From Clostridia bacterium (GTDB taxonomy: Bacteria; Bacillota; Clostridia; Oscillospirales; CAG-272): a stretch of 41,107 nt of DNA. The translations under genes were made by a program, and so were the position numbers. Of the stretch, positions 22,328-30,644 are shown in pieces. A model generated the notes under the pieces. It was not told the DNA's origin. It searched no databases and worked only from the letters and a program-made list of their open reading frames with translations. The stretch spans positions 1 through 41,107 of the forward strand of contig JAFTOI010000014.1 in assembly GCA_017463865.1 (NCBI GenBank). The letters are read 5' to 3'. Numbering within the stretch: the first letter of the stretch is position 1; each line of letters starts with the position of its first letter.

Positions 22328-22360
22328 GGGGATTCCTCCTGTATCGTAATAAATGAATGC

Positions 22361-22383
22361 GGCACCCGACGCAGTCGGGTGCC
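22361..22383 (-). terminator. Candidate terminator hairpin downstream of rny
   Basis: Perfect 10-bp stem GGCACCCGAC / GTCGGGTGCC with a GCA loop, between the rny stop and the next minus-strand gene. The minus-strand tail GCATTCATTTATTA is U-rich but not a clean run. It lies 110 bp beyond the rny stop. Confidence 0.55.
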
Positions 22384-22494
22384 GACTTGACGCATTTCAT
22401 CAATCTATCTCAGGCGGCGGTGCCGCGTCGAGTTCGTCGGGATTTTATGTAAAATCTATGATGACGCTTGTGCAATGCGTGTGGGTGGGACGAT

Positions 22495-24039
22495 TTACTT
22501 GGCGTAGTCGACGGCGCGGCTCTCGCGGATGAGGTTGATCTTGATCTGGCCGGGGTATTCGAGCTCGGTCTCGATCTTCTTGGCGATGTCGCGGGCGATG
22601 AGCTTCATGCCCTCGTCGTTGACCACCTCGGGCTTGACCATGATGCGGATCTCACGGCCGGCCTGGATGGCGTAGGCTTTTTCGACGCCCTCGAAGCTGC
22701 GGGAGATGTCCTCCAGCTTCTGCAGGCGCTTGATGTAGTTCTCGAGATCCTCGCGGCGGGCGCCGGGACGGGCGGCCGAGATAGCGTCGGCGGCCTGGAC
22801 GATGACGGCCACGATGGTGCGGGGCTCGACGTCGTTGTGGTGCGCCTCGATGGCGTGGATGACTTCCTTGTTTTCTTTGTACTTGCGGGCGATGTCGACA
22901 CCGATCTGGACGTGCGAGCCGTCGATCTCCTGGGTCATCGCCTTGCCGATGTCATGCAGCAGGCCTGCGCGCTTGGCCAGCGTGCTGTCGACGCCCAGCT
23001 CGTCGGCGATGATGCCGGCCAGGTAGGCGACCTCGGTGGAATGCTTGAGCATGTTCTGCCCGTAACTGGTGCGGAACTTGAGGCGGCCGAGCAGCTTGAC
23101 CAGCTCGCCGTTGAGACCGTGGATGCCGACCTCGAAGGTGGCGCGCTCGCCGGCCTGCTTGATGACGGCATCGACCTCGCGACGGGCCTTCTCGACCATT
23201 TCCTCGATGCGGGTGGGGTGGATGCGGCCGTCCGAGATCAGCTTCTCGAGGGCGATGCGGGCGACCTCGCGGCGGATGGGATCGAAGCCCGAGATGGTGA
23301 TGGCTTCGGGGGTATCGTCGATGATGAGCTCCATGCCGGTCAGGGTTTCGAAGGTCCGGATGTTGCGGCCCTCGCGGCCGATAATGCGGCCCTTCATCTC
23401 ATCGTTGGGCAGCGGGACGACCGAGATGGTGGTCTCGGCGACGTGGTCTGCCGCACAGCGCTGGATGGCCAGCGAGATGATGTTGCGCGCCTTGGCGTCG
23501 GCGTCCTCCTTGAACTGGGACTCGAGCTCGTCGAGGCGTTGAGCCAGCTCGTGCTTGACCTCCGACTCGACGCGGGAGATCAGCTCCTCCTTGGCCTGCT
23601 CGGCCGTGACGCCCGAGAGCTTTTCCAGCGTCTCGGTGTGCTGGCGGAGGACTTCCTCGATCTGCTGGCGCAGATTTTCATTTTCCTGGATCTTCTTCGA
23701 CAGCTGCTCGTCCTTGCGTTCGAGCTGCTCGGTTTTGCGGTCAAGGGTCTCTTCCTTCTGGGTGATGCGACGCTCGAGGCGGGAGACCTCGTTGCGCCGA
23801 TCCTTGATCTCGCGATCAGCTTCATTCTTGGCGCGAAGGATCTCTTCCTTCGCTTCGACCAGCGACTCTTTCTTCTTCGCTTCCGCGTCGCGAGCCGCGT
23901 CTTCTACAATCTTCTTAGCCTGCTCTTCAGCCGAGCCGATCTCCTTTTCCGCGACGCGCTTACGATACGCGATGCCGCAGAAGAAGGCGATCGGTGCGAC
24001 GACGATGAGAGCAAGCAATGCACCGATAAGATATTGCAT
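22495..24039 (-). CDS. rny: Ribonuclease Y
   Basis: A 514-residue membrane-tethered endoribonuclease that initiates mRNA decay in Firmicutes. A single N-terminal membrane helix covers residues 3-24. A long charged coiled coil follows, from about 28 to 190. The KH domain has [12 protein letters not shown] at 217-228, and the HD domain has the metal-binding LLHDIGKA at 360-367 and [10 protein letters not shown] further on. Length is normal. AAGGAGGT precedes the ATG at the expected distance. Monocistronic with a strong promoter. Confidence 0.97.
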   Translation of the reverse strand: MQYLIGALLALIVVAPIAFFCGIAYRKRVAEKEIGSAEEQAKKIVEDAARDAEAKKKESLVEAKEEILRAKNEADREIKDRRNEVSRLERRITQKEETLDRKTEQLERKDEQLSKKIQENENLRQQIEEVLRQHTETLEKLSGVTAEQAKEELISRVESEVKHELAQRLDELESQFKEDADAKARNIISLAIQRCAADHVAETTISVVPLPNDEMKGRIIGREGRNIRTFETLTGMELIIDDTPEAITISGFDPIRREVARIALEKLISDGRIHPTRIEEMVEKARREVDAVIKQAGERATFEVGIHGLNGELVKLLGRLKFRTSYGQNMLKHSTEVAYLAGIIADELGVDSTLAKRAGLLHDIGKAMTQEIDGSHVQIGVDIARKYKENKEVIHAIEAHHNDVEPRTIVAVIVQAADAISAARPGARREDLENYIKRLQKLEDISRSFEGVEKAYAIQAGREIRIMVKPEVVNDEGMKLIARDIAKKIETELEYPGQIKINLIRESRAVDYAK

Positions 24040-24118
24040 ACAGCACCTCCTTGGGAAAAATATTTGCCTGTATTCGTTTATATGATGACATTACGCCTAT
24101 TTTAGAATACATATAATT

Positions 24119-24147
24119 ATTGTACACAAAAAAGGATGCTCTGTCAA
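24119..24147 (-). promoter_or_regulatory. Sigma-A promoter of rny
   Basis: On the minus strand: -35 TTGACA (plus-strand 24142-24147), 17-bp spacer, -10 TACAAT (24119-24124), leader about 75 nt. Confidence 0.88.
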
Positions 24148-24356
24148 GTGCTTTAGCTTGATTTCTACCGAAAACTGCAAAAAAAGAGCCAACCGGCGGT
24201 TAGCTCTTGGCAGGGGTCTTCTCGGCGGTGTCGTTCAATCGTGCAATTGTCAAGGGTATGATGATAAATCTGGAGTAATTCTGGGAAAAGGATCAAATTT
24301 TTTTACATGGACCCTGCGGGGCGGGGGAGGGGAATTCGCGCGATCGGACTATCGTA

Positions 24357-24430
24357 GGGACGGCAGCTGGCGTCCCAGGGGCAAATGGATCTGTGTGTTC
24401 GGGAACGGACGAGCAATGCTCGCCCCTGCG
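24357..24430. repeat. Palindromic repeat, CGAGCAATGCTCG type
   Basis: Folded intergenic repeat: GGGACG/CGTCCC (24357-24376) flanked inward by CAGGGGC/GCCCCTG (24377-24383 with 24422-24428), with CGAGCAATGCTCG at 24410-24422. No coding capacity. It lies in the 724-bp gap between the divergent rny and dehydrogenase genes. That gap also holds the rny promoter, two promoter candidates for the plus strand, and an AT-rich stretch from 24490 to 24760. Confidence 0.75.
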
Positions 24431-24489
24431 GCGGGGTTTGCTGCATTTGCCTGCAAAATTCCGCTCGGGATCGCCGGCGGGAAAAAACT

Positions 24490-24530
24490 TTGATAATTAT
24501 ATCATTGTAACGTAATTATGATATTATAAT
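24490..24530 (+). promoter_or_regulatory. Candidate second promoter with CRP/FNR-like site
   Basis: TATAAT at 24525-24530 lacks a good -35 box. The near-palindrome TTGAT-AATTAT-ATCAT at 24490-24505 is centred about 39 bp upstream of the expected start site, close to where class II CRP/FNR-type activators bind. Suggestive only. Confidence 0.35.
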
Positions 24531-24647
24531 ATTCCCTATTGGGGCAATTTTCATGGAAATTCGTCATGAACAATCAACAATACCGCCAAAATGACCATGC
24601 ACAGATAAATTTTCTATGGGCAAAGAGAGGATTTTGTCAAAGACGTC

Positions 24648-24676
24648 TTGCATTTTAGTGACGTTTGATGTATAAT
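24648..24676 (+). promoter_or_regulatory. Sigma-A promoter of the dehydrogenase gene
   Basis: -35 TTGCAT (24648-24653), 17-bp spacer, -10 TATAAT (24671-24676), then a leader of about 80 nt. GACGT occurs twice, just upstream of the -35 (24642-24646) and in the spacer (24660-24664); the spacing is compatible with a small operator, but this is unproven. Confidence 0.85.
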
Positions 24677-24763
24677 TATCATGTCGCAGTGGGAGAAGTG
24701 CGCCCAGCGGCAGAATACACTGTTCCCAATTTTATTATTTTAATATAGGAAAGGTGATTAACC

Positions 24764-25876
24764 ATGGCAAAAACCAACATTGTCGATTGGACAACAATTA
24801 CCAACTTCGTAATCGACTCCTTCGTCGGTTACGGCATTCCGCGTGAGGATGCGATCATCTGTGCGGATGTTCTGCTGGAGAGTGACAAGCGCGGCATCGA
24901 GTCGCACGGTGTCAACCGCTTCAAGCCGGTCTACCTCGACCGCATCAAGGCCGGTATCCAGAACCCTGTGACCAACTTCGAGATCGTCAAGGAGACTGAG
25001 ACCACCGCGGTTGTCGACGGCCACGACGGCATGGGTCAGGTCATCGGCTACAAGTCGATGCAGATGGCCATTGACAAGGCAAAGAAGTACGGTATGGGTA
25101 TGGTCGTTGTCCGCAACTCCTGCCACTACGGTATTGCCGGCTACTATACCTCCATGGCTGCCAAGCAGGGCTGTGTTGGCCTGACCGGCACCAATGCCCG
25201 CCCCACGGTTGCGCCCACCTTTGGTGTCGAGGGTATGTTCGGTACTAACCCCCTCACCCTCGGTGTTCCCACTGATGAGGCATTCGACTTCAACTTTGAC
25301 GGTGCTACCTCTACCTATCAGAACGGTAAGCTTGAGTACTACGCCCGCATCGGCAAGGATGCTCCCGCAGGCGCACTCGTTGGCCTTGACGGTCAGGCAT
25401 ACGTCGGTTCTGCGGACGACGCACTCAAGACGATGGCACGCGGTGAGGCTGCACTTTGCACCCTCGGCGGCCCCGGCGAAGAGGGCGCAGGCTACAAGGG
25501 CTACGGCTACGCAATGTTCGTTGAGCTGCTTTCCGCTGCACTTCAGGACGGCAACTACGGTAAGGCTCTGACTGGCAAGGGTGAGAATGGCGAGAAGGTT
25601 CCCTTCCATCTGGGTCACTTCTTCATCGCTATCGACACCGATCACTTCCTTGGCGAGGATGCTTGCCGCAAGAAGGCAGGCGAGATCATTCGCGAAGTCC
25701 GCTCGGCAAAGAAGGCTCCCGGTGCTGAGCGAATCTACACCGCAGGCGAGAAGGAATACGAAGTCCGTCTTGCCCGCGAGTCCGGTGTGCCGATCAATGA
25801 GTCTGTCCAGAAGGAGATCGTTGCTGTTCGCGACGAGCTGGGTCTGACCCAGTACAAGTTCCCCTGGGAGGACTGA
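24764..25876 (+). CDS. Ldh2-family malate/L-lactate-type dehydrogenase
   Basis: A 370-residue NAD(P)-dependent 2-hydroxyacid dehydrogenase of the Ldh2/MDG family, unrelated in fold to classical malate dehydrogenase. Family motifs are KRGIESHGVNRF (residues 44-55), NSCHYGIAGYY (about 117-127) with the catalytic His, GTNPLTLGVPT, and GYKGYGYAMFVELL. Members use malate, lactate, sulfolactate or ureidoglycolate. The next genes carry fumarase and fumarate reductase, so malate/oxaloacetate is the likely pair. Codon choice is biased to GGT, GTT and CGT more than in neighbouring genes, suggesting high expression. AGGAAAGG precedes the ATG. A terminator-like hairpin separates it from hdrB; partial read-through would link the two. 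Confidence 0.9.
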   Translation: MAKTNIVDWTTITNFVIDSFVGYGIPREDAIICADVLLESDKRGIESHGVNRFKPVYLDRIKAGIQNPVTNFEIVKETETTAVVDGHDGMGQVIGYKSMQMAIDKAKKYGMGMVVVRNSCHYGIAGYYTSMAAKQGCVGLTGTNARPTVAPTFGVEGMFGTNPLTLGVPTDEAFDFNFDGATSTYQNGKLEYYARIGKDAPAGALVGLDGQAYVGSADDALKTMARGEAALCTLGGPGEEGAGYKGYGYAMFVELLSAALQDGNYGKALTGKGENGEKVPFHLGHFFIAIDTDHFLGEDACRKKAGEIIREVRSAKKAPGAERIYTAGEKEYEVRLARESGVPINESVQKEIVAVRDELGLTQYKFPWED

Positions 25877-25931
25877 TTTCTGTCGGACGTGCGCGGCGCT
25901 GCCCGTTTGCTGCCGTGCATAGAACAATAGG

Positions 25932-25961
25932 AAACGGGTGGCCTGCGGTCGCCCGTTTTCA
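25932..25961 (+). terminator. Possibly leaky terminator after the dehydrogenase gene
   Basis: An 11-bp stem AAACGGGTGGC / GTCGCCCGTTT with two G-T pairs, ending in TTTT. I see no clear promoter between it and hdrB at 26062, so partial read-through is likely. Confidence 0.65.
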
Positions 25962-25971
25962 ACAAACAAAT

Positions 25972-25996
25972 GCCGGGGAGATATCCGCTCCCCGGC
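25972..25996 (+). other. Second hairpin in the dehydrogenase-hdrB gap
   Basis: Perfect 9-bp stem GCCGGGGAG / CTCCCCGGC with a 7-nt loop and no U tract. A further weak stem (CCCC..GTGC/GCAC..GGGG) covers about 25999-26034. These could be mRNA processing or stability structures at the 5' end of the hdr mRNA. Confidence 0.55.
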
Positions 25997-26061
25997 TATC
26001 CCCGCGAGGTGCCGGAATGTGCACCGCGCTGGGGCACAAAACGTGACGAAAGGATAGCAGT

Positions 26062-26853
26062 ATGAAGTACAGTTATTATCCGGGGTGCACGCTGAAGACC
26101 AAGGCGAAGGCGCTTGACGCCTACGCCCGCGCTTCGGCCAAGGCCCTGGGCTTCGAGCTGGAAGAGATCAAGGACTGGCAGTGCTGCGGCGGCGTTTATC
26201 CGCTGGGCGCTGACGAGATCGCGACCAAGCTCTCCTCGGTACGCGCGCTGGCTGACGCCCGCGACCACGGCCAGGAGCTGGTCACCCTCTGCTCGGCTTG
26301 CCACCATGTCATCAAGCGGGTCAACGACGACATGAAGAATGTCGACGACATCCGCACCCGCGCAAACAACTACATGCAGCTCGACACCCCCTACGCCGGC
26401 GAGACCAACGTGCTCCACTTCCTCGAGGTGCTGCGCGACCGCGTCGGCTTTGATGAGCTGAAGAAGAAGGTTGTCAATCCGCTCTCGGGCAAGAAGATCG
26501 GCGCCTACTACGGCTGCCTGCTTCTCCGTCCCAGCGAGATCATGACCTTCGACGATCCCGAGAATCCGAAGATTCTCGAGGATTTCATCCGCGCCATCGG
26601 TGCGGAGCCGGTCGTGTACCCCTACCGCAACGAGTGCTGCGGCGGCTACATCTCGCTCAAGGAGAAGGAGATGGCCGGCCGCATGACCGACACCATCCAG
26701 GCGAGCGCATCGGGCTTCGGTGCCGAGATGCTGATCACGGCATGTCCGCTCTGCCAGTACAACCTGAACCAGACCGTCGACGGCCTGCCGGTGCTTTATT
26801 TCACCGAGCTGCTGGCTGAGGCGCTGGGCGTCAAAGAGGAGGCCATGGCATGA
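26062..26853 (+). CDS. hdrB: Heterodisulfide reductase subunit B homologue (HdrB)
   Basis: A 263-residue protein with two complete CCG domains, each binding a non-cubane [4Fe-4S] cluster in characterised HdrB. Domain 1 uses Cys9, Cys41-Cys42, Cys77 and Cys80; domain 2 uses Cys152, Cys192-Cys193, Cys228 and Cys231. The spacing fits the family pattern. In methanogens HdrB cleaves the CoM-CoB heterodisulfide. In bacteria lacking these thiols the acceptor is usually unknown, often a DsrC-like protein. No DsrC gene is in this operon, and a soluble fumarate reductase follows, so delivery to fumarate is a candidate role. The stop overlaps hdrC (ATGA). Confidence 0.95.
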   Translation: MKYSYYPGCTLKTKAKALDAYARASAKALGFELEEIKDWQCCGGVYPLGADEIATKLSSVRALADARDHGQELVTLCSACHHVIKRVNDDMKNVDDIRTRANNYMQLDTPYAGETNVLHFLEVLRDRVGFDELKKKVVNPLSGKKIGAYYGCLLLRPSEIMTFDDPENPKILEDFIRAIGAEPVVYPYRNECCGGYISLKEKEMAGRMTDTIQASASGFGAEMLITACPLCQYNLNQTVDGLPVLYFTELLAEALGVKEEAMA

Positions 26854-27248
26854 GCAACGTCTCCAAGATCGAAAAGCAGGCCGCTCTCATTCGTGAGATC
26901 AGCGGCGTCAATCCCTACAAATGTATGAAGTGCGGCAAATGCTCGGCAACCTGCCCCGCATTTGACGAGATGGACATCAAGCCCCATCAGTTCGTTTCCT
27001 ATGTCCAGGAGGGCAACATCGCGGCGCTGGCTGAGTCGAAGTCGCTGTGGAAGTGCCTGTCCTGCTTCGCCTGCGTCGAGCGCTGCCCCCGCGATGTCAA
27101 GCCGGCAAAGCTCATCGACGCCGCTCGCCAGATTGTCGAGCGCGAAAAGGGCGGCGACTACCTGATGGCCGACGAGATCCCCACGCTGCTTGATCCCGAG
27201 CTGCCGCAGCAGCTTCTGGTCAGCGCATTCAGAAGATACAGGAGGTAA
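26850..27248 (+). CDS. hdrC: Heterodisulfide reductase subunit C homologue (HdrC)
   Basis: A 132-residue electron-transfer subunit with two [4Fe-4S] ferredoxin sites: Cys25, 28, 31, 35 and Cys69, 72, 75, 79. It links HdrA to HdrB. No membrane segment, so this is the soluble HdrABC type rather than the membrane HdrDE type. It overlaps hdrB by 4 nt and carries the ribosome binding site for hdrA across its own stop codon. Confidence 0.95.
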   Translation: MSNVSKIEKQAALIREISGVNPYKCMKCGKCSATCPAFDEMDIKPHQFVSYVQEGNIAALAESKSLWKCLSCFACVERCPRDVKPAKLIDAARQIVEREKGGDYLMADEIPTLLDPELPQQLLVSAFRRYRR

Positions 27249-27253
27249 GCGGC

Positions 27254-29242
27254 GTGCAGAGAATTGGTGTTTTTGTCTGTCATTGCGGCTCGAACATTGC
27301 CGCAACGGTAGACGTCAAGAAAGTCGTGGAAATGGCCGCGCGTGAGCCCGGCGTCGTCCACGCAGAGGATTACCAGTACATGTGCTCCGAGGCGGGCCAG
27401 GCGAAGATCGCCGCCGCCATCGCCGAGAAGAAGCTGACCGGCATCGTGGTCTGCTCCTGCTCGCCGCGTATGCACGAGGCCACTTTCCGTAAGTGTGCCG
27501 AGCGCGCGGGGCTCAATCCCTACATGGTGGAAATCGCCAACATCCGTGAGCACTGCTCGTGGATCCATAAGAATATGGAAGAGGCAACCGAGAAGGCGGT
27601 CATCCTTGCCCGCGCTGCGATTGCCAAGGTCAACCTCAACGCCCCGCTGAAGCCGGGCGAGAGCCGCGTCACCAAGCGTGCGCTGGTCATCGGCGGCGGT
27701 ATCGCCGGTATCCAGTCGGCGCTTGACATCGCTGACGCCGGCTACGAGGTCGACATCGTCGAGAAGACCCCCTCCATCGGCGGCCGCATGGCACAGCTCG
27801 ATAAGACCTTCCCGACCCTCGACTGCTCGGCTTGTATCCTTACCCCGAAGATGGTTGAGGCGGCCGCGCATGAGAAGATCAACATTTATACGTACAGCGA
27901 AGTGGAGAAGATCTCCGGCTTCGTCGGCGACTTCACCGTCGACATCCGCAAGAAGGCACGCAGCATCGACGCCAACAAGTGTACCGGCTGCGGCGCATGC
28001 CAGGAGAAGTGTCCCTCCAAGAAGAGCCTGAGCGAGTTCAACCGCGGTCTGAACACCCGTTCGGCCATCTACACCCCCTTCGCACAGGCCATCCCGAACG
28101 TTCCGGTCATCGACCGTGAGGCCTGCATCAAGTTTAAGACCGGCAAGTGCGGTATCTGCTCTAAGGTATGTGCCGCCGGCGCCGTTGACTACGAGCAGAA
28201 GGATGAGATCTTCACCGAGAAGTACGGCGCAATCGTCGTGGCCACCGGCTTTGATACCATCAAGCTCGACAAGTACGACGAGTACGCCTACAACCAGTCC
28301 AAGGACGTCATCACCTCGCTCGAGCTCGAGCGCGTCATGAACGCCGCCGGCCCGACCAAGGGTCATCTGGAGCGCCTCTCGGACGGCAAGCACCCCGAGC
28401 ACATCGTGTTCGTGCAGTGCGTCGGCTCCCGCTGCTCGGACGAGCGCGGCAAGCCCTACTGCTCCAAGATCTGCTGCATGTACACCGCAAAGCATGCGAT
28501 GCTCATCCGCGACAAGTACCCGGATGTCAAGGTCACCGTCTTCTACATCGACGTGCGTACCCCCGGTAAGAACTTCGATGAGTTCTATCGCCGCGCAGTC
28601 GAGGAGTACGGCGTCAACTACATCAAGGGCCAGGTCGGTAAGGTTGCGCCCCAGCCCGACGGCAGCCTGCTCGTTCAGGCGTCCGACCTGCTGGACAACA
28701 AGCAGATCAAGATGAAGGCTGACATGGTCGTCCTCGCGACCGCCATCGAGCCCGATCCGTCGGTCCGCCCGCTGGCTACCATGCTGACCGCCAGCATCGA
28801 CACCAACAACTTCCTCACCGAGGCTCACCCGAAGCTTCGTCCCGTCGAGTCCCCGACCGCCGGTATCTTCCTCTCCGGTGTCTGCCAGGGTCCGAAGGAT
28901 ATCCCCGAGACGGTCGCTCAGGCCGGCGCCGCTGCCGTCAAGGCAATCGGCCTGCTGGCCAAGGATAAGCTGACCACCAACCCCTGCACCGCAAAGGCAG
29001 ACGAGCTGCTCTGCAACGGCTGCTCGACCTGTGCCAATGTTTGTCCCTACGGTGCGATCTCCTATGAGGTCAAGCTCATCAACGACCACGGTGTCCGTGA
29101 GGATCGCCGCATCGCCGTTGTCAACAATGCCCTCTGCCAGGGCTGCGGTGCTTGTACCGTCGCCTGCCCGTCGGGTGCGATGGACCTGCAGGGCTTCTCG
29201 AACAGACAGATCATCGCGGAGGTGGATGCAATATGCCGTTAA
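27254..29242 (+). CDS. hdrA: Heterodisulfide reductase subunit A homologue (HdrA), bifurcating flavoprotein
   Basis: A 662-residue FAD and iron-sulfur protein, the flavin-bifurcating core of HdrABC complexes. It starts at GTG 27254 with GGAGG 8 nt upstream. The N-terminal domain has VCHCG (Cys9, Cys11) and VVCSCSPRMHE. The FAD fold carries LVIGGGIAGIQSALD (144-158) and a GGRMAQLDKTFPTLDCSAC stretch. An inserted ferredoxin-like region has clusters at Cys243-253 and Cys291-306. Two more [4Fe-4S] sites lie at the C-terminus, near 587-600 and 626-640. In known complexes HdrA splits electron pairs between ferredoxin and HdrB. All essential cysteine groups appear present and no selenocysteine is needed. 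Confidence 0.95.
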   Translation: MQRIGVFVCHCGSNIAATVDVKKVVEMAAREPGVVHAEDYQYMCSEAGQAKIAAAIAEKKLTGIVVCSCSPRMHEATFRKCAERAGLNPYMVEIANIREHCSWIHKNMEEATEKAVILARAAIAKVNLNAPLKPGESRVTKRALVIGGGIAGIQSALDIADAGYEVDIVEKTPSIGGRMAQLDKTFPTLDCSACILTPKMVEAAAHEKINIYTYSEVEKISGFVGDFTVDIRKKARSIDANKCTGCGACQEKCPSKKSLSEFNRGLNTRSAIYTPFAQAIPNVPVIDREACIKFKTGKCGICSKVCAAGAVDYEQKDEIFTEKYGAIVVATGFDTIKLDKYDEYAYNQSKDVITSLELERVMNAAGPTKGHLERLSDGKHPEHIVFVQCVGSRCSDERGKPYCSKICCMYTAKHAMLIRDKYPDVKVTVFYIDVRTPGKNFDEFYRRAVEEYGVNYIKGQVGKVAPQPDGSLLVQASDLLDNKQIKMKADMVVLATAIEPDPSVRPLATMLTASIDTNNFLTEAHPKLRPVESPTAGIFLSGVCQGPKDIPETVAQAGAAAVKAIGLLAKDKLTTNPCTAKADELLCNGCSTCANVCPYGAISYEVKLINDHGVREDRRIAVVNNALCQGCGACTVACPSGAMDLQGFSNRQIIAEVDAICR

Positions 29243-29679
29243 ACGAAAAGACCGGGGAATTCACCCCCAAAATCGTCGCCTTCTGCTGCAACTGGTGCAG
29301 CTATGCGGGCGCAGACCTCGCGGGCTCGAGCCGCCTGGCCTACCCGGCTGAGGTAAAGATCATCCGCGTGCCCTGCTCCTGCCGCGTCAACCCCATGTTC
29401 ATCCTCCGTGCCTTTGAGAAGGGCGCGGACGGCGTCATCCTCTGCGGCTGCCACCCCGGCGACTGCCACTACAGCACCGGCAACTACTACGCACGCCGCC
29501 GCATGACGCTGCTCTTCTCGATGCTCGACTACATCGGCGTTGAGAAAGGCCGTACCCGCGTCGAGTGGGTATCTGCCGCTGAGGGCGTGAAGTTCTCGAC
29601 CACCATGAACGAGTTCGCGGCCAAGATCCATGAGCTGGGCCCGAACGTGAGACTGGAGGACCTGAGATGCAAGAACTGA
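29233..29679 (+). CDS. flxD: FlxD/MvhD-type electron-transfer subunit
   Basis: A 148-residue [2Fe-2S] protein of the MvhD/FlxD family that passes electrons into HdrA. The cysteines are Cys18-Cys19-x2-Cys22 (FCCNWCSYAGAD), Cys48 and Cys50 (PCSCR), and Cys71, Cys73, Cys78 (CGCHPGDCHY). The start ATG 29233 lies 10 nt inside hdrA, preceded by GGAGGTGG. In methanogens MvhD ties hydrogenase to Hdr; in bacteria with FlxABCD it ties an NADH-oxidising module to Hdr. The next three genes are that module. Confidence 0.94.
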   Translation: MPLNEKTGEFTPKIVAFCCNWCSYAGADLAGSSRLAYPAEVKIIRVPCSCRVNPMFILRAFEKGADGVILCGCHPGDCHYSTGNYYARRRMTLLFSMLDYIGVEKGRTRVEWVSAAEGVKFSTTMNEFAAKIHELGPNVRLEDLRCKN

Positions 29680-30644
29680 TCAACCGCGCAAAAGAACTGC
29701 TGGCTGACGGCACCGTCGTCCGCGTGCTGGGCTGGCGCAAAGGCGATATGGACTACAACCCTGAGGTCGCCTACTTCAACTCGGCCGAGGAGCTGGACAA
29801 CTTTGTCTACGACGGCTTCTGCGGCGCGAACCTGTCCAAATACATGATCGAGGCGTCCAAGCTGGAGGGCAAGACTCTGGTCTTCCTCAAGCCCTGCGAC
29901 ACCTACAGCTTCAACCAGCTGCTCTGCGAGCACCGTGTTGACCGCGACAAAGCCTACATCATCGGTGTCGGCTGCCGCGGCAAGCTGGATATCGAAAAGG
30001 TCAAGGCCCAGGGCATCAGCGGTATCACCGCTGTCTCGGGCACCGAGCTCGATGGCCCCGATTCCATCAAGGTAAGCACTATCTACGGTGACTTCGACGT
30101 CGCGTACACCGACGCCATGCTCGAGCGCTGTCATGTCTGCAAGGGCAAGGAGCACAAGATCTACGACGAGCTGATCGGCGAGTCGAAGGATACCCACGAC
30201 ATGGACCGCATGGCAGCCGTTGCCGCCATCGAGGCCATGAGCCCGACCGAGAAGTTCGCTTACTTCCAGGCTGAGCTGTCCAAGTGCATCCGCTGCAACG
30301 CATGCCGCAACGTATGCCCCGCCTGCTCCTGCCGCAAGTGCGTCTTCGACAGCACTAAGTTCGACTCCCAGCAGAAGGCCAACGTCGACTCCTTCGAGGA
30401 GAAGATGTTCCACATCATCCGCGCCTTCCACGTCGCAGGCCGCTGTACCGACTGCGGCGAATGCAGCCGCGTCTGCCCGCAGGGCATTCCGCTGCACCTC
30501 TTCAACCGCAAGTTCATCAAGGACATCGACGAGCTGTACGGCAAGTACCAGGCCGGTGAGACCGCAGATCAGCGCGCTCCCCTGGTCAACTTCACCTTCG
30601 GCGACGCCGAGCCCAGCATCGTCAATGAGAGGGGGTCGAAATAA
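29667..30644 (+). CDS. flxC: FlxC-like iron-sulfur protein
   Basis: A 325-residue soluble protein of the 4Fe-4S dicluster type found in FlxBC and hydrogenase beta/sulfite-reductase A subunits. Clusters: Cys207, 210, 213, 217 (CIRCNACRNVCP) and Cys260, 263, 266, 270 (CTDCGECSRVCP). Extra cysteines PACSCRKC (218-225) and ERCHVCKG (154-160) could hold another centre. The N-terminal half has LKPCDTYSFNQLL, a CoF420-hydrogenase/FrhB-like feature. It overlaps flxD by 13 nt and flxB by one nt. It would move electrons between FlxA and FlxD. Confidence 0.85.
   Translation: MQELINRAKELLADGTVVRVLGWRKGDMDYNPEVAYFNSAEELDNFVYDGFCGANLSKYMIEASKLEGKTLVFLKPCDTYSFNQLLCEHRVDRDKAYIIGVGCRGKLDIEKVKAQGISGITAVSGTELDGPDSIKVSTIYGDFDVAYTDAMLERCHVCKGKEHKIYDELIGESKDTHDMDRMAAVAAIEAMSPTEKFAYFQAELSKCIRCNACRNVCPACSCRKCVFDSTKFDSQQKANVDSFEEKMFHIIRAFHVAGRCTDCGECSRVCPQGIPLHLFNRKFIKDIDELYGKYQAGETADQRAPLVNFTFGDAEPSIVNERGSK

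Noticed and set aside
22468-24105. 545-codon open frame opposite rny
   Set aside because: Leucine/aspartate-rich shadow of the RNase Y gene.
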